Of a DNA stretch of 64,000 nt, positions 32,546-43,440 are shown piece by piece. The notes under the pieces are model-generated. The model had not been told where the DNA came from, searched no databases, and worked only from the letters and a program-made list of their open reading frames with translations. Made by a program: the position numbers and the translations under genes. The DNA is from Terebella lapidaria (lineage: Eukaryota; Annelida; Polychaeta; Terebellida; Terebellidae): NCBI GenBank assembly GCA_949152475.1, contig OX424560.1:20585106-20649105 (forward strand), read 5' to 3'. Each line of letters starts with the position of its first letter. The first letter of the stretch is position 1.

Positions 32546-33184
32546 CGACACTGTCCAAATTTTCGCATCCGTTTTGGCCTGAGTGACTATCTTGGTATAG
32601 AAAATTTTCGATTTGATGTATGAATCAACACATTCAAGATAGCAATACTAAGTGCGCAATGAATATCCTTGACGATCTACCTCACCTTCAGAAGAACTTG
32701 TTTTTGTATGGGCAGGGAAAGATAAACAACACAACAGAATAACACAAATATGTAGTAGATTTCCACATTTATGGATGTGATTTCCCAATCACACGAACAA
32801 TCGAAATGTCGTTTTGTTGAGTCAAAGTCAAATTCAGACTGAGCTTTCCGTATTTGGCGATTGGATTCACACGTACATTATGGGTTGCCACTGAGACATC
32901 TATATTGACATTATATTATAAGGTAATATTCTATAAAAACATTATTACATAGTGAGTGGTGTTATGTAACACGAGTCGATTATAACTTCTGAGCATTCTG
33001 TGATACATGACTTATCCATGCAGTTCAAAACCGCTGTTTGATACGTCAAAAGAAAAAAGGTGGGTCTCAATTTGGTTTCGTAATACTTTAAAATACTAAT
33101 TGATTTATGAGCATTACAAACAAATTTTACGTTCAGAACAACCAATCAGTTTTTCTACATCTGGTAACATTTTCGATTGTCCTA

Positions 33185-33193
33185 CATAAAAGG
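33185..33193 (+). promoter_or_regulatory. Candidate TATA box of small secreted-peptide gene
   Basis: cataaaagg lies 58 bases before the ATG at 33251, which would place the transcription start near 33215 and leave a short leader. It is supported only by motif and spacing. Confidence 0.35.
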
Positions 33194-33250
33194 GGACGCT
33201 GGGACCAAGAGGCCTCAGATATATTTTCAGTACACATTATAGCCTGTTGT

Positions 33251-33487
33251 ATGGATCTTACCCTTGTGCTTATGTTGTTCCTTTTGATATCTGTAGATAT
33301 TGGGAGGACACCTACCAATGTCTCCTTCATTCATAAAACAGACAGGCATGATGATGTTTTTGGTGTCTCTTCTGATAAACTCACTGGGATACAACCCCTG
33401 GCTGAAGTAGAGATGACTACAGATGACGATGTTAATCTAGAACATCGCCATCAGATCACTGAAGCAGCCCATTCGACATCCAGATAA
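33251..33487 (+). CDS. Possible small secreted protein, 78 residues
   Basis: The frame begins MDLTLVLMLFLLISVDIG, a good signal peptide, followed by about 60 hydrophilic residues (HKTDRHDDVFGVSSDK, VEMTTDDDVNLEHRHQ) with no Cys after the signal. The open frame extends upstream to 33107, but the Met at 33251 is preferred because it heads the hydrophobic run and sits behind a TATA-like motif at 33185. A polyadenylation-type signal aataaa lies at 33687. I do not recognise the product; there are no dibasic sites typical of neuropeptide precursors. An opposite-strand frame (33456-33638, MDEVQPTFHALVLGISIATC, one membrane-like segment) overlaps its last 32 bases. Either could be chance, and the real gene could have further exons. 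Confidence 0.35.
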   Translation: MDLTLVLMLFLLISVDIGRTPTNVSFIHKTDRHDDVFGVSSDKLTGIQPLAEVEMTTDDDVNLEHRHQITEAAHSTSR

Positions 33488-33699
33488 GCTCTGACCGCAT
33501 GCGTTCTTCAGGAAGTTCGATGCGACAGGTTGGGTCATCCGGTTGTCGAGCATTCCGCTCAAGTATATATGCGAGAAAACAGGTTGCTATAGAAATGCCG
33601 AGTACAAGTGCGTGAAAAGTGGGTTGTACTTCATCCACAATGTTTTGTACCTTTCCATCGGTGAATGGTGAAAAAAATTGTGATCCTAATAAATTGCTA

Positions 33700-35679
33700 T
33701 CCCGTACTCAATCCTTTTTCTAGTTCAAAGGTTTTGAATATATTTTTAAGTGAAGTTTTTGGTAAAAAAAACAGAACAAATGTGAGTTGCAATGCACTAT
33801 GTGATTGGTGTGTACAGTTAGTTGGCTGATTCGTACAATAATGACCAAATGGGAACTATAAGTACGTATATTCGAGACACTTCAAGATACTGGCTCCATA
33901 GTATTCGTCTGTTGATTTAAATCATATCACGTACTTGTTGTTAAATCCTTTACTTATGTATTTGTTTCAGTTGCGCGGCCCCGGGGAAAAAAGGAGAACA
34001 CGTAACCACAATGTGGCGTGTGTTATCCTTTCAAAATAAATCTACATGTATTATTTTTTAAAAAAACATAGCACCAAGAGAGTATTGGTTTTCCAAAATA
34101 AAAATTGTTACACTAATCTTCAACTCTATTGTCAAAACATGTTCGTAAAGGTTGCCCAACACATATTTGATGTATGGACTATAATACGAAACCGAGTCAT
34201 ATACTCACGAACTGTGGATTCAAAGGCAACAAAACTTACACACATCACAAAGGTACATAGCGAGAATCTTATGCACTCTAAGGAAAATTGTCTGAATAGA
34301 TTTTGAGAGAATGGCTGCCAAAGACAAAAATCAGCGTTTTCTTTCTCAAAAAAGGTCGCTTTGACATTCCGAGGTCATTGAAGGTCAAATTCAAGGTCAC
34401 CTATTGAACCGCAATATACGATTTCCCATTCGAATGTGCCAATACTTAGGTGCTATCTTGAAGTGATCTAGGAGTTTACTCCGCAAAGTTCCCATTATGA
34501 AGGAAAAATTGCATGAAGTCCAAACATTTTTCAAAGGCCAAATGGAAATGGCTCAAAGCAAATAGTGACTTGATTTGGGACAGAAAAAACTGTGTTTTCG
34601 CCGACCCGTCAAAAATCAAAATACCCGCCACACGCAGACCGGCCTTTCAAGGGCAAAGAAAATTACAGTTTTTGAGAAAATCGCCATCAAAGTCCAAAAT
34701 TGGCCATTTTTCGGCTAAAATGGCCGCCAAATCGGCAAAAACAATTGAGTACAAAAAAAACCCCGAAAAAAATGAATATATATTCCAGAGTATTATCCAG
34801 AGGAATGATTTGGTAAATTTTTTAGAAAAATTCATCAAGACAAAAAAAGTTATTTGCCGGACAGACGGACGGAATGCTAAATTTCCAATCTTATCTTTCC
34901 CCGTAAGTCATGAAAAAATCCCCGTAAAAACTTTCGGCTTAACCATGGTTAGGGCTATTTTCCGCTTTATTCCCCCTAAGCACTCCCTGTAAACCCTCTG
35001 GGTTTGCCTGGCTAGACAGACGACGTACGGACGACGGACGAAAAACCAAGACAATATGGGCCGATAAGCTAAAAAAAAAAACCAGATAATGTTTCATTTC
35101 TGCCCAATGTTTGTTAACATAGTGTTAATACATGTGTTGATAAACTGTTCGAATACACATGTTTATTCAATTTTCTCTTATGCAATTTCAATTTACCACA
35201 CACTGCACATCTGTTGAATATCTTGTATAATAAAATGTGCTGGGTAATTTGAACGATTTGAGCGGTGATATGAATATGTGAGCACGAAGTATGGTGTAAG
35301 GGGTTTTGACGACATTATTGTTTTTCTTTGTTATACACATTCGTCAGATCATTGCCATATCGTAAACAACATTTAAAACGAATCATATTTTATACACAAT
35401 GGGCTCAACATTCATAACTACATTAAAATTATTATAAATCATACATCATACCTCTCGTGACATCTCGTATACTACATGTATATACAGGACATGAAATTAT
35501 ATTTCACCCGAAAGAGAAATATATGGTTCCATTGAATTAAGGATTAATATACATATTTCAAAATAAAAAAGTATTTGTGGGAAAGCTTTTTGTTTCTTGT
35601 TATGGACACCTACCAATAGATTATTGTCATCATGATACACTGTCAAGTAATTTACTACTCATGAACAATAATCCATGAG

Positions 35680-35710
<31 letters not shown>

Positions 35711-36854
35711 TATAACCGATCCACAATTGTATATCTTTAAGAAGGCCATAATTTTATTTATTTTTTTAAACCGCCTGTTTCTTTTAACTCCAGATGCCCA
35801 CATTTGAACAGGAGGACCCAATACGTAGGAAAATCGTGACGAGATAAAATTGAATAAATCTACATTAAGTTGCAGACTTAAAGGGGCGAGTTTCCTCGGT
35901 TTCCGTTATCTTGGTAATTATAATTCATGAGCGATGAAAGTTCACGACATAAGTACATCAATCGCAATGCTGTCGTTTATACTTTATCCGAAGCAATGTT
36001 GGGATTTTTGTGTGGATATGACAATTTTGACAACATTTCTATATGGCTGGACTGCCTACACCAGTGTATGACCTATAATGCTTTCAATGTAATACCATCC
36101 TATTAAAAGAAAAGTTAAAGGCTTGAATTAATAATATATATTAATTATTATATCACGCAAATGTATACGGGGACTCTGGGGAGTATATGTATAATTGCTC
36201 CATAGGTTACATATTTTCTAGCAACATTAAAGGCAGGTCAAGACCCAGAGTAAACCAAGGAATATTAGCATTTCACAGTTTATCCTCCTCACAAACCACG
36301 AATTCCACGTCCGATATGCCATGCTCGTGCCGGCAGTAACATTGGTCCCTCGGGTAATGACTGAGTCATCAAGTCGTCATCAATCAAATGTAGGGAAATG
36401 TCAGGACTTCTGCTCGGATGAAGATTAGGCGAAAATCCTTTCCCTTTGGGCCTTTTGTACGTGTGTGTAACAGTGCTCCGGATTTTCTGGTAAGTCTATA
36501 TATGTTGTATACAAGTACGCGTCAGGAAATGAAGTAAAAGACTTGTGTCTCCTATTAGAAGTGCGTTGTTTGACTTCGGTTCAGGGCACTGCCACAGGGG
36601 AATATTCAAGAGTGTGAAATTGCGATCTATTGCGAAGATGTGCAATCAAAGGTCAGGATGGTGAAGGTGATCTTCTTTTTTGATGACGGCAAAAGTAAAT
36701 CTACAATACATCTTTGGAATTGAAACAAGATCCAGCCGAACATTCAACGCATCCCATGACAAATCCAAGAAAATTATTATGTCTGGGATAGAATGACACG
36801 AGTGATGATAATATAGCTGATATTACCTGACCTGGATGAGACAATCTTAGATGA
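33700..36854. other. Intergenic, low-complexity and repeat-like
   Basis: No supportable gene. A Lys-rich open frame at 34513-34992 comes from AT-rich sequence with aaaatggccgccaaa and gacggacgg motifs, typical of dispersed invertebrate repeats. An (AT)n microsatellite lies at 35680-35705. Otherwise nothing recognisable was seen. Confidence 0.45.
35680..35705. repeat. (AT)n microsatellite
   Basis: About 13 uninterrupted TA dinucleotides. Confidence 0.95.
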
Positions 36855-36860
36855 GACAGG

Positions 36861-37360
36861 TACGGTGGCTGATATATGCCATAATTATTTTTTTTTGCAA
36901 CACGCTTCACAACATGCAAAAAAAAAAAAAGAATTAAACTCAATAATTTTGATCGTGTTCAAAACGTTTTCTACGCGTTCAAATTGTTTTGCACGCGTTC
37001 AAAACTATTGAAATCGCGATCAAAACTACTTCTGACGTTAAGAAATAGTTTTGATCGCGATTTAAATAGTTTTGAACGCGTAGAAAATATTTTGAAAAAT
37101 AATTTGTTTCGTACGTACGAAATTAGTTTTGTACACGTTCAAAAAGTCTTCAACACGTTCAAAATGTTTTGCACGCGTTCAACACTATTTCAAAATCACG
37201 ATCAAAACTAAAAATTTTAATCGCGATTTTAATAGTTTTGAACGCGTAGAAAACATTTTGAACGCGATCAAAATTATTGAGTTTAACTATTTATTATTTT
37301 TTTGCATGTTGTGAAGCGTACTGCAAAAAATAATAATTACGGCATATATCCGCCACCGTA
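36861..37360. mobile_element. Foldback MITE with 6-bp target duplication (element 2)
   Basis: Ends TACGGTGGC / GCCACCGTA, with inverted arms matching for about 100 bp (for example cgcttcacaacatgcaaaaa at both ends). It is flanked by gacagg at 36855-36860 and 37361-37366. The 500-bp interior is built from nested inverted copies of gcgatcaaaacta and gaacgcgtagaaaa. There is no transposase frame. A single-stranded copy would fold almost completely on itself. Confidence 0.85.
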
Positions 37361-37366
37361 GACAGG

Positions 37367-38312
37367 CGAAAATGTTCTGATTGCAGACAACTAATCATCG
37401 AGAACGTAACAAGAATGTCAGAACTACAGGAGACATTTAGGATAATCCACAAATATATCATTGCAATATTGCCTGCGATGACGCCTTAAGCGCCTGTAAA
37501 ACCAAAATATATTTGGAATTACCTTGCTTTGTTCGATAGAAACAGCACAAACAAATAGACTAGTTTTTACAGAATCAATTTTCTGTCATCTTATTTCTGA
37601 ATGATTGAAGTTCATTACCTGAAAAGTTAGTATCCATGACGTCATAAATTACAAAACCTGAATTATATCAAGTAATGAAATATTGAAGGAGAAAACCACT
37701 TATATAAAGTATTGTTTATTAACTATTGCTTTTTTATCATTGAACCATAGACTAATAAAACGTGAAATTCATTTCCATATCCCTATGCATATGGTTTGTT
37801 TATTTTGAACAAAAATGTAAATTCTAAGATTTTATACAGATAGTATGATTATAGTTGTATGTGATATGTACAATCTGGAGTACATGTCTATAATTGACAG
37901 TTTAGTATTCTATAATAAAAAAAATTAAATTTAACATGTTGCAAAATATGACATGCCATTTATTATGGCCCCCCAACTCTGTTCCATACGTCCCACATAA
38001 CACTGTGCGTTCATTTTCCTTACTTAATGGGTCACAAAATTAGGTCATAGTATGCTAATTAGTTTTGTATTAAAAATATCTCACACATTTATTCATCAAT
38101 GGACAAATTTTCGCATCGGGGGATACAACTAAATACATGTAGCCTCTCTAACTATATCGTCATTATTTCGTGGAACATCTTACAAATATTCGGCTTTAAA
38201 ATATTGTTGTGACGTCACACCATTGTCTGAACAGTGGATTCGTCCGCACGAATCCACCGTTTGCCCCATACGAATTCATCGTTCGCTGATGCATGTAATG
38301 TCATGATGTATG
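37367..38312. other. Intergenic, no gene seen
   Basis: AT-rich. A short palindromic segment around 38230-38285 uses gaattc/gattcg motifs like those in the hairpin at 38892. Nothing else is recognisable. Confidence 0.45.
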
Positions 38313-38621
38313 TCAATTTCCGTGTACATCAGAAAAACAATTTTCGTCAGATTTACGACTTTGTTCATAATCAGTAATCGCAAGATCATCTAATGTTGAA
38401 TTTCCAACATCGTTCAGAATGTTTGCAGCATTAAATGACACCATACTATCCACGGTTTCATTTAAATGTGTGTCCAAATTATCTGCGATGTTGACATTTA
38501 ATGTCAACCAGTCGATGTCCAGTAACAGAAATGCGAGAATGTATGTGGTATAGGTCACTGTTTCGCTGTGTTTTGAGTACAATATATTAAAACTCACCAT
38601 CATCCACGTTCCACGTATCAC
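38313..38621 (-). CDS. Unrecognised open frame, 102 residues
   Basis: Contains one hydrophobic stretch (YTTYILAFLLLDIDWLTL) and an acidic, Asn-rich tail (DVGNSTLDDLAITDYEQSRK) ending SDVHGN. Composition is more protein-like than most chance frames in this AT-rich region, but there is no family match, promoter or splice support. Its 5' end overlaps a diverged copy of the short GGCCCAAGTA element. Low confidence. Confidence 0.2.
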   Translation of the reverse strand: MIRGTWMMVSFNILYSKHSETVTYTTYILAFLLLDIDWLTLNVNIADNLDTHLNETVDSMVSFNAANILNDVGNSTLDDLAITDYEQSRKSDENCFSDVHGN

Positions 38622-38735
38622 TCTGCTCCTTAATACTACTCATCCACTAAATGAATGCATTTAACCCGTGTGTCACCTTTTTAATCCTTATTGAACATAT
38701 AGAGGAAAGCGCGAGATATAGTACTTGGGCCGAAA
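38615..38735. mobile_element. Diverged copy of the short GGCCCAAGTA-type element
   Basis: Shares ctgctccttaatactactc, cacctttttaatccttatt and the end tacttgggcc with the intact element at 61358-61482. Its left terminal repeat is degraded and no target duplication is visible. Confidence 0.6.
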
Positions 38736-38891
38736 ATCATGTTGAGTTGAGCAATCAAAATTCACTCGGTTGCCGGTTATTTACGAATACATCTTTGTCA
38801 TGCTTGACTTGCAATAGATCTAACAGAAACAATATACATGTACGAGTAATCCGTTGGTCGCATTGTGATTGTAAGAGCAATATTTTAAGTC

Positions 38892-38990
38892 GGATAAAAC
38901 ACTCGAAACAATGAATTCGTTCACGAATTCACTCGCGCGTTGCGCTCGTGAATTCGTAGGCACGAATTCACTGTTTCTCGTGCTTTATCC
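38892..38990. repeat. Imperfect palindrome (hairpin)
   Basis: ggataaaacactcgaaacaa at the left pairs with ttgtttctcgtgctttatcc-like sequence at the right, around a core rich in gaattc. It could be a minimal foldback element; no flanking duplication was found. Confidence 0.55.
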
Positions 38991-39139
38991 ATGACATAAC
39001 TCTTAAAGATATAAATGTGTAGGAACGACTCAGGCAATAATACATGAATTAAATAAAATGGACGATCGTGGGACGATCAATGAGTTTTCCACAGCCTGAT
39101 AACATATAGCCGGTATAGTAGAATAACTGAGAGAGTCAA

Positions 39140-40267
39140 TCAGGCCGAGGGTTTGCTTCGTAGATATCGCACGGCACGAAGAAGCTTGTGGAATCGTTGT
39201 GAAACCGCATCATAAAGTTCATAGTCTGGACGTAGTTTGGATTTCAATAACTCGTACTTTTGATCGTTTAACTTCTCTTTCCTCTTGGTTTTCGTTGAAC
39301 TTTTCAACTTCTTGCTGTTATTTCGGTAAACAATAGTGCTACCCGAAAACATGTGAGGCATCAGAAATTCCAGCACTTCGAAATACTCGGGCAACATTTT
39401 GGTCAGTCCCACAACGAGGTAATCCTTCTGCAGTCTCTGTTTCGCCAGGTCAAGGGATGCTTGGGACCGGGTCATGCAAACGGCCTCCTCAGACCCGCAC
39501 AAAAAATGTAGAGCAGAATCATTGTAGCCTGTCCTGTTACAGAGTGACTCCAACCCTCCTAGTCCAGATGCACATGAGGTTAAGTTACCCATTTCCCTGA
39601 CAACTTTGCCTTTCCAAATGGATTTATCATAATTGAATAGAGAAATAAACCACTCCCTCGGATCTCGAATCACATTAATGTACACTGTCGAGTGTGGGAA
39701 GAATGGTCTCAAGTTGTAATAATACATGTGATTGGAGATCAAAAATCTGTATTTGGATCTCCGTGCATAAGCAAGTATGTGGTTTGTTGAATTTTTCGTC
39801 AAAGCAGCCGTATCTTTATCTTTGATGTATTCTATATGAAAGAAATTATGTTGTTTTGCCATTCCTTTAAAGACAGCCATCGCAGTTCTACTCCCGGTTT
39901 TGGGAACTCTGTTATTGAAAACATGAGTGCACCCGGATAATAAATGCACTGGTATAACAGGGGCCTTTGCATCCAAATTTAACTGTTTCTGGAAAGCCGT
40001 AAAATTGCATGATACTTCGACTTTCCACGGTGGTGCGTGCATCACGTCCGTGTTTATAGCGGGGCCTATTGTACCACTACCGGTGGATTCCTCGGCACGT
40101 TGGGGAGCATTCGCTGAGGTTTGTAGTGGGTTTAGTGTATCCGCTGACGAAATCTTGAGGAACACATACATGTAGCCCAGAAAAGCCAGAAGCAAGAACA
40201 AGACCACCACTTTGTGTACTCCTTGCAGATCACTTTTGCCTGCACCGTTTCGACTTTCGTGTGTCAT
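39140..40267 (-). CDS. Golgi 2-O-sulfotransferase (HS2ST/UST-like), intronless coding region
   Basis: Predicted 375-residue type II membrane protein that would transfer sulfate from PAPS to the 2-O position of a uronyl or hexuronic residue in glycosaminoglycans in the Golgi. The transmembrane anchor is at about residues 19-37 (VVVLFLLLAFLGYMYVFL). The 5'-phosphosulfate motif RVPKTGSRT is at 120-128 and the 3'-phosphate motif INVIRDPREWFISL at 197-210, both characteristic of the Sulfotransfer_2 family. The segment FLCG...CMTRSQASLDLAKQRL and YLVVGLTKMLPEYFEVLE also follow the HS2ST/UST pattern. H180 in SNHMYYY is a candidate for the catalytic His. Several N-glycosylation sites are present. I chose the Met at 40267 because the bases before it (TTTTCCAG and TTTCAG) look like a splice acceptor for a 5' UTR exon; the frame itself is open to 40318. 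Length is normal for the family. Whether it acts on heparan or chondroitin/dermatan cannot be told. Confidence 0.85.
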   Translation of the reverse strand: MTHESRNGAGKSDLQGVHKVVVLFLLLAFLGYMYVFLKISSADTLNPLQTSANAPQRAEESTGSGTIGPAINTDVMHAPPWKVEVSCNFTAFQKQLNLDAKAPVIPVHLLSGCTHVFNNRVPKTGSRTAMAVFKGMAKQHNFFHIEYIKDKDTAALTKNSTNHILAYARRSKYRFLISNHMYYYNLRPFFPHSTVYINVIRDPREWFISLFNYDKSIWKGKVVREMGNLTSCASGLGGLESLCNRTGYNDSALHFLCGSEEAVCMTRSQASLDLAKQRLQKDYLVVGLTKMLPEYFEVLEFLMPHMFSGSTIVYRNNSKKLKSSTKTKRKEKLNDQKYELLKSKLRPDYELYDAVSQRFHKLLRAVRYLRSKPSA

Positions 40268-40329
40268 GGTTAACTGGAAAATCTGAAATTGAAAATCCGT
40301 AAATCCGTGAATATGCATAAATTATAATT

Positions 40330-40960
40330 TCCTGACTTACATCTGGATATTACGAAAGCGCATTAGGGACACAATGTAGAGTAGAGTTTATTTTCAGTTC
40401 TCTCATAGACAAGTTGTAATTACAGGTAAAAGAAAACAGGAGATAATAAAAATAAATCTACGGAAAACATGGATGCCAAATTAGCTGTTGCTGTCTTCCA
40501 TTTGGACCCATAACAAAATTAATTAGAAGTATTACAAAAAAGGAGTTGAGGGATCGAAATCCGGTCACGAATGTTCACAACTAGACAGTACAGTCGTATA
40601 CAAATGCGTAGGTGTTTTCCCCCAAAGGCCCTCCCCGAGCCAATATAAATGCGCGATATGAACAAATAAGTTGAACAATTTAGGGTATATTAAAAAAGAA
40701 ACGGCAGCGGTGCGACTATAAACAAATTCATCATTTTTGAAAACTTTCGTACCTGAAAATGATGAAAATGCACGGAGATATGCAGGCCTGCCCAACCTGA
40801 CCAGGAGAGGAATACCAGTGGCGCGAGAGGGATGTACGATACGCATTGTGTATATACCGAAGACCAAGAACAGGTGTAATACGGTAATCTTAATATTTTA
40901 AAAACATCCATCCTTATGATTAGAGTTTCTTGTAATTAATTACGGTTATGACAACTGGTA
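40330..40960. other. Intergenic upstream of the sulfotransferase
   Basis: Nothing recognisable apart from chance frames. It would hold any 5' UTR exon and promoter of the sulfotransferase, which I could not place. Confidence 0.4.
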
Positions 40961-42390
40961 CAGAAAATATTTGTGCAGATAACGTTTGATGGATAAGTTG
41001 ATAACATTCCAGTTTTTATTGCTTTTTTAAATTTGCGTTTGGAAAAACATTTCCCATTTGCTTGTACGATATCATTCCATATACTTGGAAAATTATACAG
41101 GGGAAGTTTTCGAGTAAAATTTGAATTACATCGTGCAATATATAACTACTTTGATTGACGTGTTATATGGGCTTGTTGAATTTCATGATTGTGTTGAAAT
41201 AAATTATCAAATGATGGCGGAAGTTTTCTCGATGTATAATCATGCATGAACAAAGCTACTTCATATATGTACCGGTCTGTTAATTTTAGAATATTTTATC
41301 TTTTAAAAAGTGGCTCAATGTGGCAATTGTAAGCAGCGTTATGAATAGACCTAATAGCACGTTTGTGTAAAATATTTGTTCTTTTCAGATTTGTGGGCGT
41401 CGCATTACCCCAAGCGATATTGCCATACAGTAGGTATGTGTGAATCTTTGTATAGTATAGTGTTTTAATTTGATACAGTGATCTGGAGATTTTGTTCTTA
41501 ACATGATTGATGTGATATTTCCAAGAGAGTGTTTCATCAATATATAAACCCCAAAATGTTGTATATTTTTCTTCAAAGTCAACCCCTATACGTGTTAGTT
41601 GTATGCCATCGATTGAGACTTGTTGGTTGTTAACATTTCACTTCTGTGATGGCGCTTTAAATACAAAAAAAAAATGTTTTATTTGCATTAAGGGATAATA
41701 TATTGGCACAAAACCAATGACATAATTTATTAACTTCGATATTCGCTTCTTTAATTAAAATTTTTACATCAGAGTTAGAGATGAACAAGGATGTGTCGTC
41801 AGCGTAGGAAAGTATGTTCGCATTAATGGAGGACGGGATGTCATCTACATATATTAAGTAAAGTAGAGGACCTAATATTGAGTCTTGTGGAACACCACAA
41901 GTAATAGAGGTTACATCTGATTTAATAGTTTCAAATTCAACAGATTGTTGCCTATCTGACATGTAATCTTGATCCTATCATGTGCGATTCAATAATATTT
42001 CATGATGTATGAGGTCAAAAGCCTTCGAAAGGTCACAGAAAATTGAAAGAGTCAGTTGTTTAGGGGTACTATTGTTTGCTGTAGCACAAGCATTCAACAG
42101 ATGAATAACTGGGTGTATGGTGCTGTGTTTGGGGCGGAAACCATACTGGTGTTTATGAAATAAGTTCTGGCCATTAAAGAAACCAAATTATTTTATTATA
42201 CATAACTTTTTCTAGTACTTTGGAAAACGCAGGAAGAAGACTTACTGGTCTGTAGTTGGATAATGTCATTGTCAGATGCTTTGTGTATGGGAATAACTTT
42301 GGCGATCTTCATTTGTTCGGGGAAAATTCCAGTTGCAAGAGATTTGTTTATTATGTATGTGAAAAGTGTGATAATTTATTCAATGGAACA
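40960..42390 (-). pseudogene. Degenerate non-LTR (LINE) reverse transcriptase
   Basis: Translated pieces on the minus strand, separated by stops and frameshifts, follow the order of a LINE reverse transcriptase: FPEQMKIAKVIPIHK, NYRPVSLLPAFSKVLEKV, QYGFRPKHST, SIFCDLSKAFD, then the open stretch 41657-41962 with CGVPQDSILGPLLYLIYVDD and the catalytic LSYADDTSLF, and after it HFGVYI and GNIAWGNAT. It is clearly dead. It belongs to a different lineage from the LINE at 56910. Confidence 0.8.
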
Positions 42391-42399
42391 TTCAAGTAG

Positions 42400-42540
42400 A
42401 TTTGTTGAGATGTCGAGATAACAACTTTTTATCTCAAGATAACGAGGTATAAAATCCAGATCTCGAGTTTCTTAAATTCGAAATAACGAAATTAAATTCG
42501 AGATAACGAAATTATTCCCGAGATAACGAGTTTAAATTTC
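42400..42540. repeat. Degenerate gagataacgaaatt repeats
   Basis: Several imperfect copies of cgagataacga followed by aaattaaatt, including inverted ones (atctcgagtt). Cause unknown. Confidence 0.5.
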
Positions 42541-42732
42541 GCTCTCTGTTTGGGGCCCTAATGCGCTTTCGTAGTATATATTATTCACGATATATATTTT
42601 GTTAAAAACTAAACATATGTATTTTTCAAGGATTTCACACGCCGCTTTGTGAAACATTGTTCTCCTTGTTTTTCCCCTACATAATCAAGTAGAGGTTCGC
42701 CACTTTTTCGTATCGAGTGAAATACACGCATT

Positions 42733-43190
42733 TACGGTGGCTCCAATATGACATAATAAATATTTTTTTTCTAGAATAATAAAAATTTTGTTGGGGGCCT
42801 TGGGAACAAAATATTAAATGATCTAATTGACGGGGAAAACATTTCTCCTGCGAGGTAAACTATTTTCCCTGCAGGAGAAATGTTTCCCTCGCGAAGAAAA
42901 CATTTCCCCCACGAGGTAAACTATTTTCCCTGCAGGGGAAATGTTTCCCTCGCGAGGAAAACATTTCCCCTGCGAGTTAAACTATTTTCCCTGCAGGGGA
43001 AATGTTTCCCTCGTGAGGAAAACATTTCCCCTGCGAGTTAAACTGTTTTCCCTGCAGGGGAAATGTTTTCCTCGCGAGGAGAACATGTACCCCGCGAGGA
43101 AAACTATTTACCCCTTCTCGGTAAAGTCCCTCAGAAAATTTTTATTATCGTAAATAAAAAAAATTATTATGTCATATTGGAGCCACCGTA
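42733..43190. mobile_element. Foldback MITE with 6-bp target duplication (element 3)
   Basis: Ends TACGGTGGCTCCAATATGAC and its inverse, flanked by cgcatt at 42727-42732 and 43191-43196. The interior contains about four 61-bp repeats (cgag at 42851, 42912, 42973, 43034), each a self-complementary mix of ttccctgcaggggaaa and tcgcgagg. It shares its terminal nonamer and target-site length with element 2 but has an unrelated interior. Confidence 0.85.
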
Positions 43191-43249
43191 CGCATTAGCA
43201 TTGTAGTTGAGTTTGTCATTATATTGTGCACCCGAGAGGCTACGAGGCC

Positions 43250-43440
43250 CTGAATGTGGTATATTACAAAGAGAATCACGAATTGGCTTGCGAGCAGGAC
43301 AGAATAGGAATAAGTGAGCCGTGTCCTCAGATTTATACACACAAGCATCACGGGAAGGGTTGTGTATGAAATTATAACTGTACCCTTGATGGTTTAGGCC
43401 ACTGTGTCCTAACCGTATTCTAGTAAGATTAATTCCCTAC
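43250..43440 (-). pseudogene. LINE C-terminal fragment (copy 1)
   Basis: Minus-strand translation gives RIRLGHSGLN ... DACVYKSEDTAHLFLFCPAR, the HxGLN / C..C...ETxEHxLxxCP pattern found at the C-terminus of many RNase H-bearing LINEs. It is a short remnant without a reverse transcriptase nearby in the right order. Confidence 0.6.

Noticed and set aside
34513..34992. 159-residue Lys-rich plus-strand frame
   Set aside because: Derived from AT-rich dispersed repeat sequence (aaaatggccgccaaa, gacggacgg); no domain, no promoter, composition follows the DNA.
36984..37314. Plus-strand frames such as MFCTRSKLLKSRSKLL
   Set aside because: Produced by the nested gaacgcgt/gatcaaaac repeats of foldback element 2.
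42733..43190. CRISPR-like array because of regularly spaced 61-bp repeats
   Set aside because: Repeats are contiguous with no unique spacers, self-complementary, and lie within a eukaryotic foldback element.
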